A stretch of 9,353 nt of DNA from Candidatus Auribacterota bacterium. GTDB lineage: Bacteria; Auribacterota; JAFGBW01; JAFGJP01. Shown here one piece after another: positions 1 through 6,254 of this stretch (positions are counted from its first letter, which is position 1; every line of letters starts with the position of its first letter). The notes under the pieces are model-generated. The model did not search any database and was not told the origin of the DNA. It was given only the letters and a program-made list of their open reading frames with translations. A program made the translations under genes and the position numbers. The DNA lies in NCBI GenBank assembly GCA_016929035.1, contig JAFGJP010000191.1, forward strand, positions 1-9,353. The letters are read 5' to 3'.

Positions 1-419
1 TCGCCGCCTGAGAGCGTTCCTCCAGCCTGGCTTTTCCTGTTTTTAAGAATCGGGAGCAGGTCCAGTACGGCCAGGAGCCTTTCTTTAATCAGGTATGATT
101 TTCCTTTTTTGGAATAAGCGCCGAGGACAAGGTTGTCCCAGATAGACATATCCGGAAAGATGCAGCGCCCTTCGGGAACATGGACAATGCCCATGGAAAC
201 AGCTTGATCATAGCGAAAATGTGTAAGGTCATGGTCTTTGAAGGTGATTTGGCCGCATACGGATGTCAGCGTGCGGGAAATACAGTTGAGAATCGTGCTT
301 TTGCCTGCGCCGTTGCCGCCAATAAGAGCAACAGTTTCTCCCTGCCTCACATGAAGGGAGACGCTTCGAAGCGCCTGGATGTCACCGTAAAAAGCATTTA
401 GATTTTTAATGTACAACAT
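1..419 (-). CDS. livF: LivF-type ABC transporter ATPase, C-terminal part outside window
   Basis: Second ATPase of a branched-chain amino acid (HAAT family) importer; it would hydrolyse ATP on the cytoplasmic face of LivH/LivM. I translated the minus strand from the ATG at 419-417: 139 codons without a stop, beginning MLYIKNLNAFYGDIQALRSV. Walker A is GGNGAGKST at residues 34-42. The LivF-typical VPEGRCIFPDMSIWDNL block lies around residues 85-101. The last visible residues are GGTLSGGE, so the window edge cuts inside the ABC signature; Walker B and the switch His lie outside. Family members are about 235 aa, so roughly 60% is visible. Walker A has Gly where Ala or Pro is usual. No Shine-Dalgarno sequence precedes the ATG; the upstream bases belong to the AT-rich palindrome. 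It is the last gene of the livKHMGF order. Confidence 0.93.
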   Translation of the reverse strand, partial: MLYIKNLNAFYGDIQALRSVSLHVRQGETVALIGGNGAGKSTILNCISRTLTSVCGQITFKDHDLTHFRYDQAVSMGIVHVPEGRCIFPDMSIWDNLVLGAYSKKGKSYLIKERLLAVLDLLPILKNRKSQAGGTLSGG

Positions 420-599
420 AAAGAAAATTAAAAATTTAAAATGAAAAGTTTAAAATTAAGAAGCGCTTCGCGCCATTTATTAAAAGTCTGCTCCTGAATA
501 AATAAAACCATTTATGTTTATTTTTTGAGCTTTTTAAAAAATAGTGTGCAAAGCACTCATTTATTTTTAATTTTTAACTTTAAATTTTAAATTTGTTTT
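420..599. repeat. AT-rich near-palindrome (MITE-like) filling the livG-livF gap
   Basis: The two halves pair without gaps: bases 420-473 against 599-546 (paired coordinates sum to 1019). By hand I count about 41 Watson-Crick pairs of 54, plus several G-U wobbles. Most of the arm is A/T, but an inner GC-bearing block (461-473 with 546-558) also pairs: 9 of 13 Watson-Crick and, in the operon-sense RNA, three more as G-U. Further in, GCTC/GAGC (490-493 with 527-530), AATAAA/TTTATT (497-502 with 517-522) and TAAA/TTTA (503-506 with 511-514) extend it. No reading frame of note is present. It starts directly beside the livF ATG and ends on the livG stop codon. It resembles a miniature inverted-repeat element, but no target duplication can be recognised in such AT-rich sequence. 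Confidence 0.7.
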
Positions 600-1351
600 T
601 ACTCCCCCAGATAGGCCTTGATGACTTCCGGGTTGTTCTGTATTTTTCTTGGCGTTCCTTCAGCGATTTTTTCACCAAAGTTAAGAACAAGGACCATGTC
701 GCTGATATCCATGATGAGATCCATGTCATGCTCCACGATAACAATAGTGATTCTCTTTTCATTTTTTATGGAGAGGATCAGATCGGCAAGATCCATCGTC
801 TCACGGCTGTTAAGCCCGGCAGCCGGTTCATCCAGAAGTATCAGCTCCGGCTCAAGGCTGAGAGCCCGGGCTATTTCCAGACGTCTTTGCCGGCCAAAAG
901 AAAGAGAGCCGGCAAGCTCATTTTCGAATTTAAGAAGGCCAAAGATGCCAAGAAGGGCCCGGCAATTATCCTTAAGAAGTTTTTCTTCTTTTTTCATCCA
1001 GGGCAGGTGCAATGCCGAGGAGAAGACGCCGCTTTTAGCTCGGATATGCTTTCCGACAAGAAGATTTTCCAGAACGGTCATATGGGAAAATATCTGAAGA
1101 TTTTGAAACGTTCTCGCGATGCCGTACCGGCTGATCACATACGGCTTTATATGCAGGAGGTTTTTCCCCTTAAAAAGAAGCTTTCCTCCGTCAGCCTGAT
1201 AGTGGCCGGAGATGATGTTGAGAAGCGTTGTCTTTCCTGCTCCATTCGGTCCGATGATGGCGTTGATGTTCTGGCTCACGCAGGAAAAACTGACCCGGTC
1301 AAGGGCTCTCACTCCGCCAAAATTTTTTGTGATGTCCTTTATCTCAAGCAT
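599..1351 (-). CDS. livG: LivG-type ABC transporter ATPase, branched-chain amino acids
   Basis: First ATPase of the Liv importer, cytoplasmic, expected to pair with LivF under the LivH/LivM channel. The 250-aa product has the family's usual length. Visible motifs: Walker A GPNGAGKT (residues 34-41), the LivG-typical GIARTFQNLQIF around 78-88, signature LSFGRQRRLEIARAL (150-164), Walker B ILLDEPAAGL (171-180), and switch histidine in IVEHD (205-209). The signature has Phe and Arg where LSYGQ or LSGGQ is common, a tolerated variation in this family. The ATG at 1351-1349 overlaps the end of livM (shared ATGCTTGA), which implies translational coupling, and no separate ribosome-binding site is seen. 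Its stop codon touches the AT-rich palindrome. Confidence 0.96.
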   Translation of the reverse strand: MLEIKDITKNFGGVRALDRVSFSCVSQNINAIIGPNGAGKTTLLNIISGHYQADGGKLLFKGKNLLHIKPYVISRYGIARTFQNLQIFSHMTVLENLLVGKHIRAKSGVFSSALHLPWMKKEEKLLKDNCRALLGIFGLLKFENELAGSLSFGRQRRLEIARALSLEPELILLDEPAAGLNSRETMDLADLILSIKNEKRITIVIVEHDMDLIMDISDMVLVLNFGEKIAEGTPRKIQNNPEVIKAYLGE

Positions 1352-2402
1352 AAATTTTTTGTTTTTTTAAAAAAAGTCTGACTATCTTTTTTAAAATATG
1401 GATAAAGCTGCCGGCAATTCCTTTAGGAAAAAATATCATGACGAGGATAATGATCATGCCGTAAATGACAATGTGGTAATCGCCGATATTAAAATCTATG
1501 GAGAACGCTTTGTTCAGGTATTCCTCAAATCCCTGAAGAACATATGTCAGAGATGTCAGAAGAGCAGCTCCCAGTATGGCGCCATAGATCGTTCTTGCTC
1601 CTCCGACGACAACCATCGTCACAAAAGTGATGGAATAAGTTATGTTGAAGTCTGATGGAGCAATAAATCTTTTATAATGGGCGAAAAGGCAGCCGGCCAC
1701 AGCCGCATAGAAAGAGCTGAGCGTAAAAATCGTGTTTTTGTACTTGCCGACGCTGATTCCCAGAGACAGCGCGGCCGGCTCACTGTCATGAATGGATTTC
1801 AGAGCCCGTCCGATGCGTGAGTTAATGATGTTCTCTGATATCAGGACAGTCAGAAAGACGCAGGTCCAGACGATGATGTAGCTGTTAAGCTTCGGCGAAA
1901 GATGGAGGGTTTTGGTCGCAAAGTCTTCTCCTCCTATCCAGAGGAAAGGGATTTTTCGAAATCCGTCAAATCCATCGGTTATCGGTACATGAATAAAAAG
2001 AGTGCTCAGTATAACACCGAGGCCAAGCGTTGCCATAGCGAGGTAGTGGCCCTTTAGCTTGAGAATAGGAATGCCTATGAGAAAGCTGATGAAAGTCGTA
2101 AAAATTATAGCCGAAGGAATGGAAACGGCCATGGGAAGGCCAAATTTTCCCTGGGTCGTGCTCGACATAATTCCTGAGATATAAGCCGCGAGACCGAAAA
2201 GGCCCGCGTGGCCGAGAGACACCTGCCCGGCATAGCCGATGAGCATGTTGAGACCAATAATGATCATGCTGTATATTCCGATAATGATGAGGATGCCCCT
2301 GTAATAATTGCTCTTGCATATCACGGGAACAATGATGATAACGAAAAGGAGAAGAAGGCGTCTCATTATGATCTTCAAGATCTCTTTTTTTTGAGCCGTC
2401 AT
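1344..2402 (-). CDS. livM: LivM-type ABC transporter permease, branched-chain amino acids
   Basis: Inner-membrane permease subunit, 352 aa from the ATG at 2402-2400. Residues 14-28 form a hydrophobic first segment, followed by many more. LivM motifs: GYAGQVSLGHAGLFGLAAY (56-74), LKLKGHYLAMATLG (114-127), the cytoplasmic ATPase-contact loop SRIGRALKSIHDSEPAALSL (195-214) and VVVGGARTIYGAILGA (264-279). The frame stays open 76 codons further upstream, but that stretch is basic, non-hydrophobic and lies inside livH, so I take the ATG 2 nt after the livH stop. No strong Shine-Dalgarno sequence precedes it, so coupling to livH is likely. A second ATG at 2366-2364 (before RRLLLLF) is an alternative start. 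The 3' end overlaps livG by 8 nt. Confidence 0.94.
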   Translation of the reverse strand: MTAQKKEILKIIMRRLLLLFVIIIVPVICKSNYYRGILIIIGIYSMIIIGLNMLIGYAGQVSLGHAGLFGLAAYISGIMSSTTQGKFGLPMAVSIPSAIIFTTFISFLIGIPILKLKGHYLAMATLGLGVILSTLFIHVPITDGFDGFRKIPFLWIGGEDFATKTLHLSPKLNSYIIVWTCVFLTVLISENIINSRIGRALKSIHDSEPAALSLGISVGKYKNTIFTLSSFYAAVAGCLFAHYKRFIAPSDFNITYSITFVTMVVVGGARTIYGAILGAALLTSLTYVLQGFEEYLNKAFSIDFNIGDYHIVIYGMIIILVMIFFPKGIAGSFIHILKKIVRLFLKKQKIYA

Positions 2403-2404
2403 GG

Positions 2405-3316
2405 CTATACCCGTGATGTTTCTTTTCCCGCGAAAAGGCCGGCGGGTTTGACCAGCAAAACAACAAGCATGAGAAAAATAACAATCAGCTCTCTGTAATT
2501 TGATACCTGTATCAGATGCAGCGTGGCCACATCGCCATATCCTGTGACATAAGCTTCGATCAGACCGAGAAAGATCCCGCAGATGACCGCTCCCATGAGA
2601 TTTCCCATGCTCCCGAGAACGGCTGCACAAAAACCCTTGATGCCCCAGTAAACGCCCGAGTCATATGACATGCCGAGCTTGGGTGTTATGACGATGCCGG
2701 CAACAGCTCCCAGAATTCCGCTCAAGATAAAAGTCATGGATGTCATTTTTTCCACGTTGATCCCCATGAGCTGCGCCGCTTTTTTATGGGATGCGCACGC
2801 GCGCATGGACTTTCCTGTTATCGTGTGCTCAAAAAAAATCATAACAAGAAGAAGCGTGACGAGAGTGACAGCAAAGATCCAGATGTCCTGAGTTATGATG
2901 TAAGCCCCTCCGATGTTGATCGTGGCATTAGAGGTAAAAGGGGGAAACCTTTTGCCGGGATCTTTCCAGAAGATGGCCATGGAAAGTCCTCTTAAAAGGA
3001 TGGCAGCTCCTATTGTAACAATGATGAGAGTGAGGAGATTGGCATTCTTTTTTTTACATGGTCGAATGGCGGCAAATTCCAGGAGAAAAGAAATGCAGCC
3101 CACGATGGCAACAGAAAACAGGATGTTCAGAACAAGAGGAAGATGCAGCCGCTCGCTGAAGAAGACAGCGAGCAGGCCTCCCAGCACAACAAATTCGCCC
3201 TGCGCGAAGTTGATAATATTCGTTGATTTATAAATAATTGTGAAACCCAGGGCGATGAGAGCATAGATTGAACCTGAAATAATGCCGGACAAGGTGTATT
3301 GGAGAAATGCGCTCAT
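2405..3316 (-). CDS. livH: LivH-type ABC transporter permease, branched-chain amino acids
   Basis: Inner-membrane permease subunit, 303 aa, partner of LivM. The protein is hydrophobic throughout with about eight predicted membrane segments. Family motifs: NIINFAQGEFVVLGG (33-47), the cytoplasmic ATPase-contact loop GKSMRACASHKKAAQLMGIN (168-187) and GIKGFCAAVLGSMGNLMGAV (225-244). The ATG at 3316-3314 gives the expected N-terminus beginning MSAFLQYTLSGIISGSIYAL. No clear Shine-Dalgarno sequence is visible before it. The gene follows livK after 90 nt that contain a GC-rich hairpin, and precedes livM by 2 nt. The stop is TAG at 2407-2405. Confidence 0.96.
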   Translation of the reverse strand: MSAFLQYTLSGIISGSIYALIALGFTIIYKSTNIINFAQGEFVVLGGLLAVFFSERLHLPLVLNILFSVAIVGCISFLLEFAAIRPCKKKNANLLTLIIVTIGAAILLRGLSMAIFWKDPGKRFPPFTSNATINIGGAYIITQDIWIFAVTLVTLLLVMIFFEHTITGKSMRACASHKKAAQLMGINVEKMTSMTFILSGILGAVAGIVITPKLGMSYDSGVYWGIKGFCAAVLGSMGNLMGAVICGIFLGLIEAYVTGYGDVATLHLIQVSNYRELIVIFLMLVVLLVKPAGLFAGKETSRV

Positions 3317-3335
3317 GAATGTTCACTATAGGCTT

Positions 3336-3385
3336 CTGAAGCCCGCAGGCCTCTCCATTGAGTTCTCGAGACGTGCGGGCTTCAG
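3336..3385 (-). other. 12-bp GC-rich stem-loop between livK and livH
   Basis: CTGAAGCCCGCA at 3336-3347 is perfectly complementary to TGCGGGCTTCAG at 3374-3385, enclosing a 26-nt loop. It lies 21 nt after the livK stop and 19 nt before the livH start. In the operon-sense strand no T-tract follows the stem, so it is not a standard intrinsic terminator. The position matches known hairpins behind periplasmic-binding-protein genes, which stabilise the upstream mRNA segment so that the binding protein is made in excess over the membrane subunits. That role is inferred. Confidence 0.6.
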
Positions 3386-3406
3386 CATAAAAAGAAATCC
3401 CAGTGG

Positions 3407-4555
3407 TTATTCCAAGAGAGCCCACTCACCATCCTTGATGGTGATCATGGCAAAAGCATCTTCTGTCAGTCCGTTGTGCTCTTCAGCTGAAAACTGAAAG
3501 ACGCCGCTGATTCCGACAAATGTCATGCCTTCGATCGCATCACGGATTTTAGCTTTATCTGCTCCGACCTGTTCAATTGCCTTGACCATGATCATCAGAG
3601 CGTCATATCCGTGTCCGCCGAACGTATCCGGAGCTTTATCATATTTGTCTGTAAAATCTTTTTTATACTTCAGAAGAACAACCTTCTGCGGATCGTTGTC
3701 GTCAAGCTTGTCAGCCACAAGAAGCTTTCCTGCCGGAAGAACGATCCCTTCGCTGGCATCGCCGGCGAGCGCAATGAACTGTTTTGACGCAACGCCATGG
3801 CTCTGGACAAGCAGGGTTTCCATGCCGAGCTCTTTCATGTTTCTGGCAACATAGGCAGGTCCGGGATTTGTACCCCAGCAGATAATGGCATCAGGGTTCT
3901 TTCCCTTGATCTTAGTCAGCTGCGGTTTTATGTCAGTTACTTCGGGATCAAACGTTTCGTTAGAAACGACGGTAAAACCGTAATCCATGACAGTTTTTTC
4001 AAGCTCCATTTGTCCGCTTTTCCCGAATGCATTGGCAACGGTCAGAAGGGCTATTTTTTCAATTCCTTTTTCCTTGAGATAATTGTAGATCCTTAACACG
4101 GCTGTGCGGTCGCTCTGAGCTGTTTTAAAGACCCATTTCCTTTCTGCAGCCGGCTCGGTAATCTTGATGCTGGCAGCGCAGGAGATCAGAGGAATTTCAT
4201 TTTCATTGGCCAGGTCAACGATGGCAAGCGATGTGCCTGAAAGCGTGGGCCCGATAATGCCGATAACATTATCCTCTTCAATCAGCTTGGTGGCGAAATT
4301 GACAGCTTTGGAAGCATCCCCTTCCGTATCGTAGATAATGACTTCCAGCTTTTTTCCATTGATGCCGCCGTTAGCATTGATCTGTTCCACAAGCATTTCC
4401 ACGGTTTCCTTTTCAGGAGTTCCAAGAAAAGCTGTTCGTCCAGTCACTGAAAAGATTGCACCGATTTTTATTGTTTCTCCTTCCTCAGCAAAAAGCAGCT
4501 GTGAAGAAAAGAGAGAAACAGCAGCGACTAGAACCAGAACCAGGAATTTTTTCAT
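3407..4555 (-). CDS. livK: LivK-type periplasmic amino acid-binding protein
   Basis: Solute receptor of the Liv importer: binds an amino acid, or related small acid or amide, in the periplasm and delivers it to LivH/LivM. 382 aa. Residues 1-23 form a Sec signal peptide (MKKF, hydrophobic core, LLFA then EEGE); there is no lipobox Cys. The mature part is a type 1 periplasmic-binding fold (Peripla_BP_6): IKIGAIFSVTGRTAFLG (29-45) at the start, then INANGGINGKKLEVIIYDTE, VIGIIGPTLSGTSLAI with the usual Gly/Ser/Thr ligand loop, and GHGYDALMIMVKAIE near the C-terminus. The ATG at 4555-4553 is preceded by a strong AAGGAGGGG (4567-4559). It is the first gene of the operon and is divergent from the amidohydrolase. 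The substrate cannot be read from sequence; this family also takes aromatic acids, amides and urea. Confidence 0.94.
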   Translation of the reverse strand: MKKFLVLVLVAAVSLFSSQLLFAEEGETIKIGAIFSVTGRTAFLGTPEKETVEMLVEQINANGGINGKKLEVIIYDTEGDASKAVNFATKLIEEDNVIGIIGPTLSGTSLAIVDLANENEIPLISCAASIKITEPAAERKWVFKTAQSDRTAVLRIYNYLKEKGIEKIALLTVANAFGKSGQMELEKTVMDYGFTVVSNETFDPEVTDIKPQLTKIKGKNPDAIICWGTNPGPAYVARNMKELGMETLLVQSHGVASKQFIALAGDASEGIVLPAGKLLVADKLDDNDPQKVVLLKYKKDFTDKYDKAPDTFGGHGYDALMIMVKAIEQVGADKAKIRDAIEGMTFVGISGVFQFSAEEHNGLTEDAFAMITIKDGEWALLE

Positions 4556-4582
4556 AGTCCCCTCCTTATTAAGTATTCTGGC

Positions 4583-4610
4583 TTGATTATATTGAAATTT
4601 TTATTAATAT
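4583..4610. promoter_or_regulatory. Overlapping divergent promoter candidates, livK / amidohydrolase
   Basis: The 72-bp gap between the two start codons is very AT-rich. On the minus strand TATAAT (4591-4586) is a perfect -10 box pointing at livK, with only a weak -35 upstream. On the plus strand TTGATT (4583-4588) and TAATAT (4605-4610), 16 nt apart, form a moderate sigma70-type pair pointing at the amidohydrolase. The boxes overlap, so the two polymerases could exclude each other. Box calls in AT-rich DNA are weak evidence. Confidence 0.35.
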
Positions 4611-4627
4611 ATCATAGTGAGGAAAGT

Positions 4628-5479
4628 ATGCAAGCAAAAGATGTGAAAAGGAAAATTATTGATATTCACGCACACGCCTTTCCAGATGACTTAAGTGAAC
4701 GGGCTCTCTCCAACATGGAGAAGGCCTTCAGGATAAAAGCCCGGTGCGGGGGTCGCGTGAGCGACCTTATATCCAGAATGGATGAGGCCGGCATTGATCT
4801 TTCTGTCCTGCAGGGAGTTGCCCTGAAGCCGGAGCAGGTGCCTTCCATCAACACATGGATGGGGCAGATCCAGTCTGATCGCATCCGGTGCTTTGGAGCG
4901 ATGCATCCCCTTTATGACAGGTTTGAAGAGGAGCTTGAGAGGGTAAAGGCCATGGGTTTCTGGGGAATAAAATTTCAGCCGGAATTTCAGGATTTTTGGC
5001 CTGATGAAGAGAGGATGTTCCCTTTTTACAAAGAAATGGAAAAGCTTAAATTAGGCGTGCTGTTTCATGCAGGATGCGAGCTGAGCAGGCCAGGCGTCAT
5101 TCATGCTTCTCCTGAAAGGATCCGAAGCGTTCATGATCGGTTCCCAGGCCTTCTCCTTATTGCCGGTCACTTTGGCGGATACAGGGTCTGGGATGGAGTG
5201 GAAAGACATCTTGTCGGGACCGGGGTTCTTTTTGATACGGCCTGTGTGTTTGGAGATCTTGACAGTCAGTCTATAAGGCGGATAATTTATTCCCATGGCG
5301 CAGATAAGATACTTTTTGGCTCCGATCATCCTCTTTTTTCTTCACGAGAAGGTTTGGAGGGGATAAAATCTCTGAATCTTTCTGAGCATGAAGAAGATCT
5401 TGTTCTTGGTGGAAATGCATGGCGGTTATTCGGGGCTATGGTAAGCGATGATAGGATAGGGGCATCATGCGGGTCCTGA
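4628..5479 (+). CDS. Amidohydrolase-family (COG2159-type) TIM-barrel hydrolase or decarboxylase
   Basis: Predicted cytosolic metal-dependent enzyme of the amidohydrolase 2 family (PF04909), which includes decarboxylases such as ACMSD and hydrolases of cyclic acids. 283 aa, slightly short of the usual 290-340. Metal-site residues seen: IDIHAHAF with H14 and H16, HAG with H147, AGHFGG with H181, and FGSDHP with D233; GIKFQPEF carries K115 after strand 4. The GNAWRLFG ending (262-269) is typical of the family's last helix. I chose the ATG at 4628, after TGAGGA (4618-4623). An upstream in-frame TTG at 4583 adds only 15 hydrophobic residues and has no ribosome-binding site. It is divergent from livK. 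The product and substrate cannot be named. Confidence 0.88.
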   Translation: MQAKDVKRKIIDIHAHAFPDDLSERALSNMEKAFRIKARCGGRVSDLISRMDEAGIDLSVLQGVALKPEQVPSINTWMGQIQSDRIRCFGAMHPLYDRFEEELERVKAMGFWGIKFQPEFQDFWPDEERMFPFYKEMEKLKLGVLFHAGCELSRPGVIHASPERIRSVHDRFPGLLLIAGHFGGYRVWDGVERHLVGTGVLFDTACVFGDLDSQSIRRIIYSHGADKILFGSDHPLFSSREGLEGIKSLNLSEHEEDLVLGGNAWRLFGAMVSDDRIGASCGS

Positions 5480-5485
5480 CTTGAT

Positions 5486-5636
5486 GTATTCACCACAGGG
5501 ACGTTTGTCTTGCCCCGGCGAGTCAAGCCTGCACTCCGATTGCGACCTTCGCTCTCCCCTGCAAGTTTTCTTTCGAAAACTAGACGCAGGGGAACCATGC
5601 CCGTTCCGGTCGCGATCAGGCCCTGTTTGTGAACAC
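5486..5636. other. Highly structured GC-rich intergenic element, possible ncRNA or mobile palindrome
   Basis: Nested complementary blocks cover almost the whole segment. From outside in: GTATTCAC/GTGAACAC (5486-5493 with 5629-5636, one mismatch), ACAGG/CCTGT (5495-5499 with 5622-5626), GCCT/AGGC (5527-5530 with 5618-5621), GATTGCGACC/GGTCGCGATC (5538-5547 with 5608-5617, one G-T), TCCCCTGC/GCAGGGGA (5555-5562 with 5586-5593), AGTTTTC/GAAAACT (5564-5570 with 5575-5581) with a TTTC loop. An extra side arm, CTTG...CAAG, sits at 5509-5527. It starts 6 nt after the amidohydrolase stop. No T-tract follows immediately on either side, so it is not a simple terminator. Minus and plus frames are partly open here but encode nothing recognisable. 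I do not recognise the family. Confidence 0.6.
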
Positions 5637-5697
5637 ACCAAGCCACCCGCAAAGCAAGGATTATAATTTTTAAATGATGTCTGTTTTGTTTTCTAGC

Positions 5698-5724
5698 TTG
5701 ATAAAAATGAAAAAAAGCGATAAT
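5698..5724 (+). promoter_or_regulatory. Candidate sigma70-type promoter for the PilZ gene
   Basis: TTGATA (5698-5703, five of six consensus bases) and GATAAT (5719-5724, five of six) lie 15 nt apart, a short spacing. Transcription would begin about 14 nt before the PilZ start codon. If real, the PilZ gene has its own promoter downstream of the structured element. Confidence 0.35.
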
Positions 5725-5744
5725 TTTAAAATCAGGGGATTTTT

Positions 5745-6110
5745 ATGCAGACAGAGAACGACCCTTTTTTTGAGGAAAGACGGCGCCTTCAGCGCTGTGA
5801 TATCAGCCTTCCGGCACAGATTCTTCTCAGGTATAAAACCATCAAAGGGACAGTTATCAACATTTCGGAGATCGGTATAGGAATACTTCTGCATGAAAAA
5901 GTTGACGTCAGTGATGAGTTTGATCTTGACATCACATTTCCTCTGGAGCCCGACGGACAAAAGAAAATACAGGTCAAAGTCATCGTGGTCTGGATTGAAA
6001 ACGAAAGCCGGGAAGGGCTGTTCAGGGCAGGACTTTCCATTATTGACAGCTCCGAGGAAAACACTTCCATATTAAGAGAGCTTGTAAAAAAGATCCAGCA
6101 GAAAGGCTGA
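5745..6110 (+). CDS. Stand-alone PilZ-domain protein, probable c-di-GMP receptor
   Basis: Small cytosolic protein of 121 aa consisting essentially of one PilZ domain (PF07238), the family that binds the second messenger c-di-GMP and passes the signal to motility, surface or export machinery. The N-terminal arginine motif is present as FFEERRRLQR, with RxxxR at R13-R17. The second motif reads INISEIG (38-44), that is NxSxxG, where D/NxSxxG is the binding consensus. The remainder alternates strands (VKVIVVWIEN, FRAGLSIID) and ends in a basic helix (LRELVKKIQQK). The ATG at 5745 follows AGGGGA (5734-5739) at 5 nt. No partner effector gene is adjacent, so the output is unknown. It converges on the ACT gene. 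Confidence 0.85.
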   Translation: MQTENDPFFEERRRLQRCDISLPAQILLRYKTIKGTVINISEIGIGILLHEKVDVSDEFDLDITFPLEPDGQKKIQVKVIVVWIENESREGLFRAGLSIIDSSEENTSILRELVKKIQQKG

Positions 6111-6134
6111 ATCATCTCTGTTGCCCAAAAATAG

Positions 6135-6188
6135 GTTATCAGATTATCAGGATATCCGGGGAAGGATATCAGGGCACCAGGAAATCAG
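6135..6188. repeat. Degenerate octamer tandem repeat (consensus GATATCAG)
   Basis: Six octamers line up: GTTATCAG (6135), ATTATCAG (6143), GATATCCG (6151), then a 6-nt spacer, GATATCAG (6165), GGCACCAG (6173) and GAAATCAG (6181). The middle also forms a 7-bp hairpin, GATATCC/GGATATC (6151-6157 with 6164-6170), with loop GGGGAA. It lies in the 144-bp convergent gap between the PilZ and ACT genes. No open frame crosses it meaningfully. The units are far too short for CRISPR. Confidence 0.55.
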
Positions 6189-6229
6189 AAAAAAACCGAT
6201 CCATTGTCAACCGTGACCCATCACCTCAT

Positions 6230-6249
6230 CTTCTGAAAGCAGAGGTTTT
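6230..6249 (+). terminator. Weak candidate intrinsic terminator of the PilZ gene
   Basis: CTTCTG (6230-6235) pairs with CAGAGG (6240-6245) around an AAAG loop, with one G-U pair, and is followed by TTTT (6246-6249). The stem is short and the T-run brief, so efficiency would be low. It stops just before the convergent ACT stop codon. Confidence 0.3.
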
Positions 6250-6254
6250 ATCAC

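Noticed and set aside
593..1381. 262-codon plus-strand open frame opposite livG
   Set aside because: It is antisense to a gene with all ABC ATPase motifs intact; composition is that of a shadow frame.
2403..2630. 76-residue N-terminal extension of livM
   Set aside because: It lies inside livH in another frame, is basic and Cys/Arg-rich, and does not resemble LivM. The ATG at 2402 gives the normal protein.
3336..3385. Intrinsic terminator after livK
   Set aside because: The stem is strong, but the operon-sense strand continues AAGCCTATAGTG with no T-run, and livH follows at once without its own promoter signal.
4583..4627. In-frame upstream TTG start extending the amidohydrolase by 15 residues
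   Set aside because: The extension is translated promoter-like AT-rich DNA without a ribosome-binding site; the ATG at 4628 has TGAGGA in front and gives the family's normal N-terminus.
5486..5636. c-di-GMP (GEMM) riboswitch controlling the PilZ gene
   Set aside because: Attractive because PilZ follows, but the conserved GEMM core (GCAAACC, GAAAG tetraloop region, GACGCAAAGC) is absent and a promoter candidate lies between the element and PilZ.
5326..5652. 108-codon minus-strand open frame across the structured element
   Set aside because: It runs antisense through the end of the amidohydrolase and the palindromic element, has no ribosome-binding signal I can see and matches no family I know.
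6135..6188. CRISPR array
   Set aside because: Units are 8 nt, degenerate and without unique spacers; no cas genes are present.
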